Below, one piece after another: positions 31,900 to 40,660 of a stretch of 55,298 nt of DNA. Position 1 is the first letter of the stretch, and every line of letters begins with the position of its first letter. The notes below the pieces were generated by a model that was not told the origin of the DNA, ran no database searches, and saw only the letters and a list, made by a program, of their open reading frames with translations. Where the stretch lies: positions 1 to 55,298 of the IMG/VR virus record IMGVR_UViG_3300030107_001856, one strand, 5' to 3'. Origin of the DNA: a virus. A program made the translations under genes and the position numbers.

Positions 31900-31929
31900 A
31901 GGGGTGGTTCATTAGTTTGGGCTACCCCT
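31900..31929 (+). terminator. Weak hairpin after capsid genes
   Basis: AGGGGT (31900-31905) pairs with ACCCCT (31924-31929), with partial extension by GG/GGC inside, and TTATCTTAATTTT follows. It lies in the 59-nt gap before the tail adaptor gene and could reduce read-through so that capsid mRNA exceeds tail mRNA. Confidence 0.5.
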
Positions 31930-31951
31930 TTATCTTAATTTTGGATATAAT

Positions 31952-32668
31952 ATGGCTACAACTTTTATTACATTAGTTAATGATGCGTTGAGGCGGTTGA
32001 ATGAAGTGGAGCTTACTTCCACAGATTTTGCAACCGCCACTGGCTTTAGGGCATTAGTAAAAGATGCAGTAAATGCGTCTTTGCAAGAAATATCGCAAAA
32101 AGAATTTGAGTTTCCATTTAATCATACTACTGGCTCTCTTACACTTGTAGCAGGTACATCCCAATATACTTTGGCAACAGACTTAAAAGTAGCAGATTGG
32201 GATAGCTTTAGAATAAACTATGACTCTAGTAATAACTATTCTGCTAGAGTGTTAAAGCTACTAAACTATGACTCATATAATAGAAGATATTTTGAAAGAG
32301 ATTCAGAAGCAGATACTGGCGATAGAGATCAGCCTATTTATGTATACAGAACACTAGATACTAAAGCAGGATTTACCCCTATACCTGACGCAGCTTATAG
32401 TGTAAGCTACGATTACTTTGCATATGCAACAGATTTGTCTGCATCTACAGATACAATGACTGTACCAGATGCATTTAAACACGTTGTATTAGACGGTGCG
32501 CTATATCACTGTTTTATATTTAGAGATAACTCTCAACAGGCAGGAATAGCCAAGGCAAAGTTTGACGAAGGCATAGAAAGAATGCGTACCCTTCTTATAA
32601 ACAGATTTGTAGATGTAAGAGATACTCGCGTAAATCGCGTATTGAATGTTCCGCATGGTAATGCGTAA
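31952..32668 (+). CDS. Tail adaptor (gp11/tubular A-like) protein, 238 aa
   Basis: The pattern fits the podovirus protein joining portal to tail: an N-terminal LVNDALRRLNEVEL helix, LQEISQKEFEFPFNH, a central strand region with LKVADWDSF, and a C-terminal VVLDGALYHCFIFRDNSQQAGIAKAKFDEGIERMR helix. Length and position before the nozzle gene match. The stop overlaps the next start (TAATG). Confidence 0.8.
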   Translation: MATTFITLVNDALRRLNEVELTSTDFATATGFRALVKDAVNASLQEISQKEFEFPFNHTTGSLTLVAGTSQYTLATDLKVADWDSFRINYDSSNNYSARVLKLLNYDSYNRRYFERDSEADTGDRDQPIYVYRTLDTKAGFTPIPDAAYSVSYDYFAYATDLSASTDTMTVPDAFKHVVLDGALYHCFIFRDNSQQAGIAKAKFDEGIERMRTLLINRFVDVRDTRVNRVLNVPHGNA

Positions 32669-34779
32669 TGGTGGATGCGCTAAGAGATGTAACCGTAAGT
32701 AGTAGAGGGGGTCTATATACTAATGAGGACGCACTTACATTAGCTACTACTTTCCCTGGCTCTGCATTACGAATGTTGAACATGGAAATATCTCAGTTTG
32801 GTGGATATAGAAGAATTAACGGATATACATCTTATGACTCTAGCTATGGAACTATTTCAGGAGTAGGGCCTGTCTTAGGATTATTTATACTAGAGGATAC
32901 ACCTTACGCCATACGAAGAAACGATGGAGATTTTACAGGATCACTTGGGGCTAACCCTTTTACAACTAGTAGCAGTAGTGCAACAATTACTGTAGCCCAT
33001 ACTAGTCACGGTCTAGCGGTAAGCGACAGAGTTATATTTTCAGGATCTTCTGCTGTAAACGGCATAACGCCAAACGATGTAGAAATGACTGTTGCATCTG
33101 TTGTTGATGCTAATAGTTACACAGTTGCCTTTACATCTAACGCCAGTGGTTCAGGCAGTGGCGGGGGTAGCTCAGTAACATTTAAATACTTTGACGTATC
33201 GGCAGCAAAAACATTTACTTTAGGGTCAAACCCTTTAAGCGTTTCAAATGAGAGTGCAATAATAACCGTTGCTCACACTGCACATGGGTTATCTGTAGGT
33301 AACTTTGTTACTTTATCTGGTAGTGATGCAATAGGTGGCATAACGCCAAACGATGTAGAGATGACAGTTGCTACAGTTCCTGATGCAAATAGTTATACCC
33401 TTACCTTTACATCCGCTGCTACTTCTACAGTTAGTGGTGGAGGTGGGTCTTCAGTAACTGCTAAGTATAGTCAGTACTATACAATATTTAAATATAATAC
33501 AGGTGGTTGGACAAGGGTGCATTCGTTTAGATCGTCAATAGGTGTATCTAAAGTACGTCATTCGTTTAATGATTTAGAAAGTAGTGTGAGTGTAGTTTTA
33601 ACAGACGGGGTAAATTTACCTTGTAAAATTACAGGAACTACATTTAGTACACACACTGCAAACACAGACCCTAAAGACCCTGAAGGTGCAAAAGTATCTG
33701 CGTTGTTTTCTGGTAGAGTGTTCTACGCAGGGTTTCCAACAGGTGCAGGTGCAGGTGGCCCTAGCTTTGTATTATTTACAACGTCTGGTGATGATGATGA
33801 CTTTACTGGATCTGCAAATGTATTGGACATGGGATTTAGCGTTGTAGGTATTGCCCCATTTAGAGATTCTCTGTTTGTGTTTGGGGAAAGAGAGATTAAA
33901 AAAATAGTTGCGGATGCAACCACTGTATTTGCTGTTCAAGATGTAACCACTAATGTAGGATGTATTGCCACAGATAGCATAATAGAATTAGGCGGTGATA
34001 TTTTATTTCTAGCGTCAGATGGTATTCGGCCTATTCAAGGTACGGCAAGAATTGGTGACGTAGAACTACAAACTATTTCTAAACCCATACAACAACTATT
34101 ACAAGGTTTGCCTAGTAGTCACGATTTAGATAACATGACCTCTGTAGTTATAAGAAACAAATCTCAGTTTAGGTATTTTTTTCCCTCTACTAGTACAGCA
34201 GCATCAGATACAGCAGGTATAATAGGGGGCTTACGTTTTGCAGATAGAAGAGTTGGTTGGGAGTTTGGTGAACTATTAGGTATACGTGCGTTTGTAGCAA
34301 CTAGTGGTTTAATAAACAAAGTAGAAACAGTGCTACATGGGGATGGCAATGGTGAAATATTTAAACAGGAGAGTGGTAGTACATTTAACACTGCTGATGT
34401 TACTGCTGTTTACGCATCGCCATTTTTATATTTCGACTCTACCGAAAGACGTAAGATATTTCAACATATTACGTTATTCACCAGACCAGAGGGTGAATCT
34501 ACAATTAACTTGGGTATAGCGTATGATTGGGATGATCCTAATACACCTGACCCAAGCACCTATTCTATAACGACAGCAGGTTCGTTGGCTAGGTACACAA
34601 CTACGGGTAGCACATATGATGCTACATTTAGATATGACGGGTCAACTAGCCCCGTATTAGAAACAAACATTCAAGGATCAGGTAGGGCAATTTCTCTGGT
34701 TATAACATCAACAGGAACCCAAGCACCCTATAGCATTAGTGGGTTTTCCATAACTTATCAGGATGCAGGATACAGATAA
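32668..34779 (+). CDS. Tail nozzle protein, 703 aa
   Basis: The protein starts MVDALRDVTVSSRGGLYTNEDALT and continues with an NMEISQFGGYRRINGY segment, as in nozzle proteins of marine podoviruses (tubular B analogues). Two near-identical inserted modules (about residues 85-165 and 180-265) share SSATITVAHTSHGLAVSDRV and GITPNDVEMTV-like sequences; they are probably duplicated Ig-like domains. The rest resembles a beta-propeller body with KIVADATTVFAVQDVTTNVGC. It is linked by overlapping starts to both neighbours. Confidence 0.8.
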   Translation: MVDALRDVTVSSRGGLYTNEDALTLATTFPGSALRMLNMEISQFGGYRRINGYTSYDSSYGTISGVGPVLGLFILEDTPYAIRRNDGDFTGSLGANPFTTSSSSATITVAHTSHGLAVSDRVIFSGSSAVNGITPNDVEMTVASVVDANSYTVAFTSNASGSGSGGGSSVTFKYFDVSAAKTFTLGSNPLSVSNESAIITVAHTAHGLSVGNFVTLSGSDAIGGITPNDVEMTVATVPDANSYTLTFTSAATSTVSGGGGSSVTAKYSQYYTIFKYNTGGWTRVHSFRSSIGVSKVRHSFNDLESSVSVVLTDGVNLPCKITGTTFSTHTANTDPKDPEGAKVSALFSGRVFYAGFPTGAGAGGPSFVLFTTSGDDDDFTGSANVLDMGFSVVGIAPFRDSLFVFGEREIKKIVADATTVFAVQDVTTNVGCIATDSIIELGGDILFLASDGIRPIQGTARIGDVELQTISKPIQQLLQGLPSSHDLDNMTSVVIRNKSQFRYFFPSTSTAASDTAGIIGGLRFADRRVGWEFGELLGIRAFVATSGLINKVETVLHGDGNGEIFKQESGSTFNTADVTAVYASPFLYFDSTERRKIFQHITLFTRPEGESTINLGIAYDWDDPNTPDPSTYSITTAGSLARYTTTGSTYDATFRYDGSTSPVLETNIQGSGRAISLVITSTGTQAPYSISGFSITYQDAGYR

Positions 34780-37412
34780 TGGCAGGATACACTAGACAAT
34801 CAGCAGCTCAAATTGTTAGTGGTGAGGTTATATCAGCAGCACCACTTAACGCAGAACTAAACCAAGTATTAGCAGCATTTAATAATTCTACAGGCCACTC
34901 GCATGATGGCACAGCAGCAGAAGGCCCACCCATAGATCGTATAGCAGATGCAGACCAGAAGAATGCTGTATTAATAGATACCTCTAACGATCATATTGAG
35001 TTTTACATAGAAGATAGTGGTACTGCTACGCAACAAGTTCATATTGCAGATGGTGCTATACTTCCTACAAATAATAATGATATTGATCTAGGTAGTACAT
35101 CATTAAAGTTTAAAGACATACACTCATCAGGTACAACTAGAATGGAAAATGCTACTGTTGCTGGTACATTAACTGCTACAGGTGCATTTACAGGGTCTAG
35201 TACATTACAAGGAACTACAATAACTGCCACAACTGCATTTGTACCTGATGCATCTGACGGTGCTTCTTTAGGCACTACATCATTAGAGTTTAGTGATCTG
35301 TTCCTTGCTGATGGTGCAGTAATTAATTTAGGTGATGATCAAGACGTTACACTAACTCACGTAGAAAATACAGGTGTTTTACTAAATAGTACTAATCAAC
35401 TACAATTTGGAGATAGCGGTACTTACATACATCAATCTGCTGATGGTGTATTGGACTTAGTAGCAGATACTGAAATAGAAATAAATGCAACAACTGTAGA
35501 TGTAAATGGTGCGGTAGAAATTAGCGGTAACGCAACTGTAGGTGGAACACTTACTTCTACTGGTAAAATTACTGCTGATGCTGGTATTGATATAGATAAC
35601 TTTAACATTGATGGTACAACTATAGCATTATCTTCTGGTGATATGACTGTAGATGCTGCTGGAGATATTATATTAGATGCAGATGGTGCTGATGTATTAC
35701 TAAAAGATGATGGCACACAGTATGGTGCATTAACAAACAACTCAGGTAACTTAATAATTAAATCTGGTTCTACTACCGCTGCTACATTTACTGGAGCTAA
35801 CACTGCATTAGCTGGAACTCTCAGTGCTACTGCAATTAGTGTAGGTGATGGTAACATAACTAACGTAGGTGATATTGCTGTTGACTCTATCTCTGCTGAT
35901 GATACAGATATTAATGTAGCTGTAACAGATAACTCAGCTACTGCATTTACAATTAAACAGGGATCAGATGCTTATCTTATTGTTGATACAGCTAATAGCA
36001 GTGAGTCCGTATCTATCGGTACTGGCGTATCTGGTACTGCTGTAACAATAGGACACGGTACATCTGAAGTAACTATAGGCGATAACTTAACTGTTACAGG
36101 TAATCTTACAGTTAGTGGAACACAGACAGTCGTAGATACTGTTACGATGAATGCTCAAAATGCTGTAGTGTTTGAAGGTTCTACTGCTGATGAGAATGAA
36201 ACTACACTTACCATAATAGATCCTACTGCTGATCGTACAATTAATCTACCTAACCAATCTGGTACAATTCCAGTACTAGCTGCTGTAAGTACAACACAGA
36301 TTACATCTACACCAGAAGAACTAAACATATTAGATGGTGTTACATCAGATGCTTCTGAGTTAAACATACTTGACGGAGCTACAGTTACTGCTACTGAACT
36401 AAACATTATGGATGGTGATACAACAGCTTCAAGTACTACAATAGCAGATGCAGACAGAGTAGTTGTCAATGATGCTGGAACTATGAAGCAAGTTGCAGTT
36501 ACAGACTTAGCTGCATACTTTGATGATGAAATAACTGCAATGCCTAATTTAGTTTCTACTGGTGCATTAGATAGTGGTAGTATAAGCTCTGGATTTGGTG
36601 CAATAGATAATGGCTCATCTAATATCACAACAACAGGCACAGTATCCTTTGGATCACTTACTGATGGTTCTGTAACAATTACAGACATAGCTGATGAAGA
36701 TGACTTTAGTAGTAATAGTGCAACCAAACTAGCTACACAACAAAGCATCAAAGCATATGTAGAAGCTAACAGAGATGTTCAAGGTGTTACTGCTACAGGT
36801 ACAGAAATAAATACAAGCTCTGATGGTGATACTTCAGTAGGCACTACAGCAGTTGCAGGTAGTGATGGTATTGTCACTAACGATGCAGGTACAATGAGAC
36901 AAACATCTGTAGATACATTTGATACATATTTAGCAGCAACCACTAAAACACTTACAAACAAAACGCTTACTGCACCTAAGATAGTTGATGGTGGTTTTAT
37001 TGCTGATGCAAACGGTAATGAAGGTATAGTATTACAGACAGCTAGTTCTGCCGTAAATGCTGTAGAGATAACTAATGCAGCATCAGGTGGATCTGTAGTT
37101 GTTGGAGCTATGGGAGATGATTCTAACATCGACATAGACATTACACCTAAAGGTACTGGTGAAGTAAATATAGCAGCAGGTAATTTAAACTATGGTGGAA
37201 CAGCAGTTACATCTACTGGTGCAGAGATAAATAAACTAGCTGGATACAATGGGTCTGTAACTGAATTGAACTATCTTAAATCATTATATGATACTGATGT
37301 TACCAGTACAGAATATGATTACTTGAGCGGTGTATCAAGTAACATACAAACACAATTAAATTCTAGAGCATCGACAGGTAAGGCTATTGCAATGGCAATG
37401 GTATTTGGCTAA
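34779..37412 (+). CDS. Tail fibre, 877 aa
   Basis: The N-terminus (AAQIVSGEVISAAPLNAELNQVLAAFNNSTGHSHDG) is the tail-attachment domain common in marine podovirus fibres. Then comes a beta-helical region of Ala/Thr/Gly/Asp-rich repeats, including three successive ELNI(L/M)DG-type units near 515-560, a pattern seen in many fibres. The C-terminus (GKAIAMAMVFG) is a short conserved end. It probably forms a trimer and contacts the cell surface. Codons are biased to A/T third positions. Confidence 0.85.
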   Translation: MAGYTRQSAAQIVSGEVISAAPLNAELNQVLAAFNNSTGHSHDGTAAEGPPIDRIADADQKNAVLIDTSNDHIEFYIEDSGTATQQVHIADGAILPTNNNDIDLGSTSLKFKDIHSSGTTRMENATVAGTLTATGAFTGSSTLQGTTITATTAFVPDASDGASLGTTSLEFSDLFLADGAVINLGDDQDVTLTHVENTGVLLNSTNQLQFGDSGTYIHQSADGVLDLVADTEIEINATTVDVNGAVEISGNATVGGTLTSTGKITADAGIDIDNFNIDGTTIALSSGDMTVDAAGDIILDADGADVLLKDDGTQYGALTNNSGNLIIKSGSTTAATFTGANTALAGTLSATAISVGDGNITNVGDIAVDSISADDTDINVAVTDNSATAFTIKQGSDAYLIVDTANSSESVSIGTGVSGTAVTIGHGTSEVTIGDNLTVTGNLTVSGTQTVVDTVTMNAQNAVVFEGSTADENETTLTIIDPTADRTINLPNQSGTIPVLAAVSTTQITSTPEELNILDGVTSDASELNILDGATVTATELNIMDGDTTASSTTIADADRVVVNDAGTMKQVAVTDLAAYFDDEITAMPNLVSTGALDSGSISSGFGAIDNGSSNITTTGTVSFGSLTDGSVTITDIADEDDFSSNSATKLATQQSIKAYVEANRDVQGVTATGTEINTSSDGDTSVGTTAVAGSDGIVTNDAGTMRQTSVDTFDTYLAATTKTLTNKTLTAPKIVDGGFIADANGNEGIVLQTASSAVNAVEITNAASGGSVVVGAMGDDSNIDIDITPKGTGEVNIAAGNLNYGGTAVTSTGAEINKLAGYNGSVTELNYLKSLYDTDVTSTEYDYLSGVSSNIQTQLNSRASTGKAIAMAMVFG

Positions 37413-37425
37413 AAGGAGATAAAAT

Positions 37426-37800
37426 ATGGCAGCACCTAATATTGTCAATGTAGCAACCATTACTGCAAAGACAGCAACCGCATTATTAACAGGAACTTCA
37501 GCAGTCAATGCTGTAAATAATCCTGCATCATCTGGTAAGGTAATGAAAATAAACAGCCTCATTATATCTAACGTAGATGGTACAAACGCAGCTACGGTAA
37601 CTGTAGCAATATATCCAAATGATGATTTAGCAGGAACAGCAGTAGTTATTGCTTCTACTATAGCAGTACCAGCAGATTCATTCGTAGTTATTATAGATAA
37701 AGATCAGGGATTATACTTAGAAGAAGATAAGTCTCTTGGTGTTACTGCAAGTGCAGCTAACGATTTAACATACACAGTTACATACGAAGAACTTTCATAG
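37426..37800 (+). CDS. Small structural protein, 124 aa
   Basis: This Ala/Val/Thr-rich beta-strand protein starts MAAPNIVNVATITAKTATALLTG and ends with a LGVTASAANDLTYTVTYEELS domain. The pattern of a short beta-sandwich with VNAVNNPASSGKVMKINSLIISNVDG is familiar from phage structural genes near fibres. It has an AGGAG site and lies between the fibre and the first repeat protein. It may be a fibre-associated or neck protein. Confidence 0.65.
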   Translation: MAAPNIVNVATITAKTATALLTGTSAVNAVNNPASSGKVMKINSLIISNVDGTNAATVTVAIYPNDDLAGTAVVIASTIAVPADSFVVIIDKDQGLYLEEDKSLGVTASAANDLTYTVTYEELS

Positions 37801-37808
37801 GAACTTAA

Positions 37809-40388
37809 ATGAGATCTGTAGGTGACATAGCTTTAGATGCTGAAGTACGAGCTATTGCTAGTGGTGCAATAACAGATGGTGCGCCAGTTGTTGTAAACTC
37901 TGCTGGTACTGTTAGCGGTATTAGCGGAAGTGCAGCATCAACAGGCACTGCTGTTGTATTTGCAACTGCTAGTACAGGAGCAGCAAGTGCTGCTTTTGAT
38001 AGCAGTAGTAATAAAGTTGTTATAGTTTTTACAGACTCTGGTAATAGTAATTATGGTACAGCAATTGTAGGTGATGTTTCTGGTACATCAATTTCTTTTG
38101 GCTCAGAAGTAGTTTATGAAAGTGGTAATCATTTTTATGAGGATGTTACATTTGATAGTAATAGTAATAGAATTGTAATTGCTTACGCTGACGGAAGTAA
38201 CTCAAATTATGGTACTGCTGTAGTAGGAACGGTTAGTGGGACATCTATCTCTTTTGGAACACCAGTAGTTTTTGAAAGTGCGTATCCAGAAGAAAGTCAA
38301 ATTACTTTTGATAGCAATTCTAATAAAGTTGTAATTGCTTATAGTGATCAGGGAAATAGCGCACACGGTACAGCAATTGTTGGCACTGTTGATCCATCAG
38401 ATAATAGTATTTCTTTTGGTACGGCTGTTGTATTTGAAGCTGCCGATTCAAGAAATTGTGGAATAACTTTTGACAGTAATAGTAACAAAGTAGTTATAGC
38501 ATATAGAGATGCAGGTAATTCTAGCTATGGTACTGCTATCGTAGGAACAGTCAGTGGAACAAGTATCTCATTTGGAACACCTGCTGTTTATGGATCTTAT
38601 ACAGCCCAACACAATAGACCACGTTTTAATAGCAATGATAATACAATAGTTATATCTCATACTAATGCTACAGCTTCAACAGGTTCAGTAATTGTAGGGT
38701 CAGTTAGTGGAACAAGCATTGGTAGCTTTGGAACCGCTGCTAGTTATGAAACTTCAACTCCTAGTGATCCAAGAGCAACTTTTGATACTAGTCGCAATCA
38801 AATAGTTATCGCTTATAGAGATCAAGATGATACAAAAGGTAAATTTATAGTAGGAACTGTAAGCGGTAATTCAGTTACTTTAGCAGACGCTATTATTTAT
38901 GAAGCTGGTGCGCCAAATACTCCTGGAATAACATTTGACAGTAACAGTAATAAGGTAGTTGTAGGATACGCAGATGGTGGAGATAGTAATAAAGGTAAGG
39001 CTGTTGTATTTAATGGAAGTGATTTAAACCTAACCTCAGAAAACTTCATAGGCTTTGCAAACGCAGCATATGCTGATGGACAAAAAGCTACTGTAAAAAC
39101 TACTGGATCGATTGCTAGGAATATACCGCAACAGGCATCTGCTTCTGACGCATTTGGAGATGAAACTGTATTTGAAAGTGCAGATTCTACTTGGATTGCA
39201 AGTACCTTTGATTCTAACAGCAATAAAGTAGTTATAGGATATAGAGATGTTGGAAACTCAAACTATGGTACAGCTATAGTAGCTACTGTAAGTGGTTCAT
39301 CTATAAGTTATGGAACTCCTGTTGTATATAATAGTGCAACAACTACAGAAAATGTACTTACTTTTGATAGTAATAATAATAAAGTTGTAATTGCATATAA
39401 TAATGGTGGTGATTCAGGTCATGGATATGCAATAGTTGGTACGGTATCTGGTACTAGTATTAGTTTTGGTTCTGCTACTGAGTTTGAAAATGCCACTATA
39501 GCCAATCATTCAATTACATTTGATAGTAATGTAAATAGAGTTGTAATATCATTTAAAGATGAAGGAAATAGTAACTATGCTACAGCTATAGTAGGGGCAG
39601 TAAGTGGCACATCTATATCATTTGGTTCTCCTGTTGTATATGAAAGTGCTAATCCAGAGGAACAAGCAATAACATTTGATTCTAATAGTAACAAAGTAGT
39701 TATTGCGTATAGAGATCATGGAAATTCTCAACATGGCACTGCTATTGTTGGCACTGTAGATTCATCAGACAACAGTATTAGTTTTGGTTCAGCAGCGGTA
39801 TTTAATGCAGCACAAACTAAAGTAGGTGGTATTACTTTTGATTCTAATAGTAACAAGGTAGTTATTGTATATAGCGATCTAGGAAATGGTCAAAAAGGTA
39901 CTGCTATTGTAGGTACAGTTTCTGGTACTAGCATTAGTTTTGGTAGTGAATCTGTATTTAAAGATGCTCAAATTGAGATAGAAAGCAGAACTCATGCTAC
40001 CTTTAATAGCGGAATTAATAAAGTAATAATCACTTATATGAGAATTAGTGACGATGGTGCATATTATGCAGGAACAGTGGTAACAGGCACAGTATCAGGT
40101 ACAGATATAACTTTTGAAACACCTGTTGTATTTAATGCTGCAACTTCTTCATATTCAACTCCTATTTATGACAGTAGTAATAATAGAACAGTTATAACGT
40201 ATAGAGATGTTGGAAATAGTAACTACGGCACTGCAATAGTTTTAGTTAATGCTGGAACACCAGAAGACCTTACAATAGGACAACAATATTTCGTACAAAC
40301 AGATGGAACATTAGGTACTAGTGCTGATGATCCATCGGTAATCGCAGGAACTGCAATAGGCACTAGTGATATAATTGTGAAAGGATAA
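37809..40388 (+). CDS. Double seven-repeat adhesin-like protein A, 859 aa
   Basis: Two blocks of seven imperfect repeats of about 45-55 residues (consensus FDSNSNKVVIAYRDxGNSNYGTAIVG followed by TVSGTSISFG) lie at about residues 55-405 and 455-815. They are joined by a hinge, ENFIGFANAAYADGQKATVKT. A conserved N-cap (GAITDGAPVVVNSAGTV) and C-cap (QQYFVQTDGTLGTSADDPS...IIVKG) flank the blocks. Seven repeats with alternating strand pattern fit seven-bladed beta-propellers. It is probably a surface protein that binds host glycans or receptors. Two paralogues follow. Confidence 0.75.
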   Translation: MRSVGDIALDAEVRAIASGAITDGAPVVVNSAGTVSGISGSAASTGTAVVFATASTGAASAAFDSSSNKVVIVFTDSGNSNYGTAIVGDVSGTSISFGSEVVYESGNHFYEDVTFDSNSNRIVIAYADGSNSNYGTAVVGTVSGTSISFGTPVVFESAYPEESQITFDSNSNKVVIAYSDQGNSAHGTAIVGTVDPSDNSISFGTAVVFEAADSRNCGITFDSNSNKVVIAYRDAGNSSYGTAIVGTVSGTSISFGTPAVYGSYTAQHNRPRFNSNDNTIVISHTNATASTGSVIVGSVSGTSIGSFGTAASYETSTPSDPRATFDTSRNQIVIAYRDQDDTKGKFIVGTVSGNSVTLADAIIYEAGAPNTPGITFDSNSNKVVVGYADGGDSNKGKAVVFNGSDLNLTSENFIGFANAAYADGQKATVKTTGSIARNIPQQASASDAFGDETVFESADSTWIASTFDSNSNKVVIGYRDVGNSNYGTAIVATVSGSSISYGTPVVYNSATTTENVLTFDSNNNKVVIAYNNGGDSGHGYAIVGTVSGTSISFGSATEFENATIANHSITFDSNVNRVVISFKDEGNSNYATAIVGAVSGTSISFGSPVVYESANPEEQAITFDSNSNKVVIAYRDHGNSQHGTAIVGTVDSSDNSISFGSAAVFNAAQTKVGGITFDSNSNKVVIVYSDLGNGQKGTAIVGTVSGTSISFGSESVFKDAQIEIESRTHATFNSGINKVIITYMRISDDGAYYAGTVVTGTVSGTDITFETPVVFNAATSSYSTPIYDSSNNRTVITYRDVGNSNYGTAIVLVNAGTPEDLTIGQQYFVQTDGTLGTSADDPSVIAGTAIGTSDIIVKG

Positions 40389-40394
40389 ACACAC

Positions 40395-40652
40395 ATGGCT
40401 AAGACAATCGTAGAGAATGAAACTAAACTAAGTAAATATGTATTCGCTGATGATAAACCAGTGACTATGGGATCTGACATGATCACTGTTGGTAGTGATC
40501 CAGTAGATTTCTATATCGCTGATCTCAACAGTAGCAATGCAACAATGCACGAAGATGTAACTGCACCTGATGGTTGGTCAGGCAATAAGCATTTCTTTGA
40601 TGGAACCAATTGGACTAACAATTCCGATTGGGTAGATCCTAACGCAGAATAA
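40395..40652 (+). CDS. Small structural protein, 85 aa
   Basis: This acidic beta-strand protein (KTIVENETKLSKYVFADDKPVTMG) has a Trp/Asn-rich C-terminus (HFFDGTNWTNNSDW). The KYVF-x-DD-x-x-V-x-(M/L)-x-(S/D) pattern is common in marine phage proteins near fibres. It starts 6 nt after protein A and ends 8 nt before protein B, so all are made from one mRNA. Function unknown; virion association is inferred from place. Confidence 0.6.
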   Translation: MAKTIVENETKLSKYVFADDKPVTMGSDMITVGSDPVDFYIADLNSSNATMHEDVTAPDGWSGNKHFFDGTNWTNNSDWVDPNAE

Positions 40653-40660
40653 GGATTACT

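Noticed and set aside
35039-37141. Long minus-strand open frames under the tail fibre and repeat proteins
   Set aside because: They arise from the repetitive, GCT/ACT-rich codons of the plus-strand genes, lack ribosome binding sites and read as low-complexity Val/Ser/Pro proteins.
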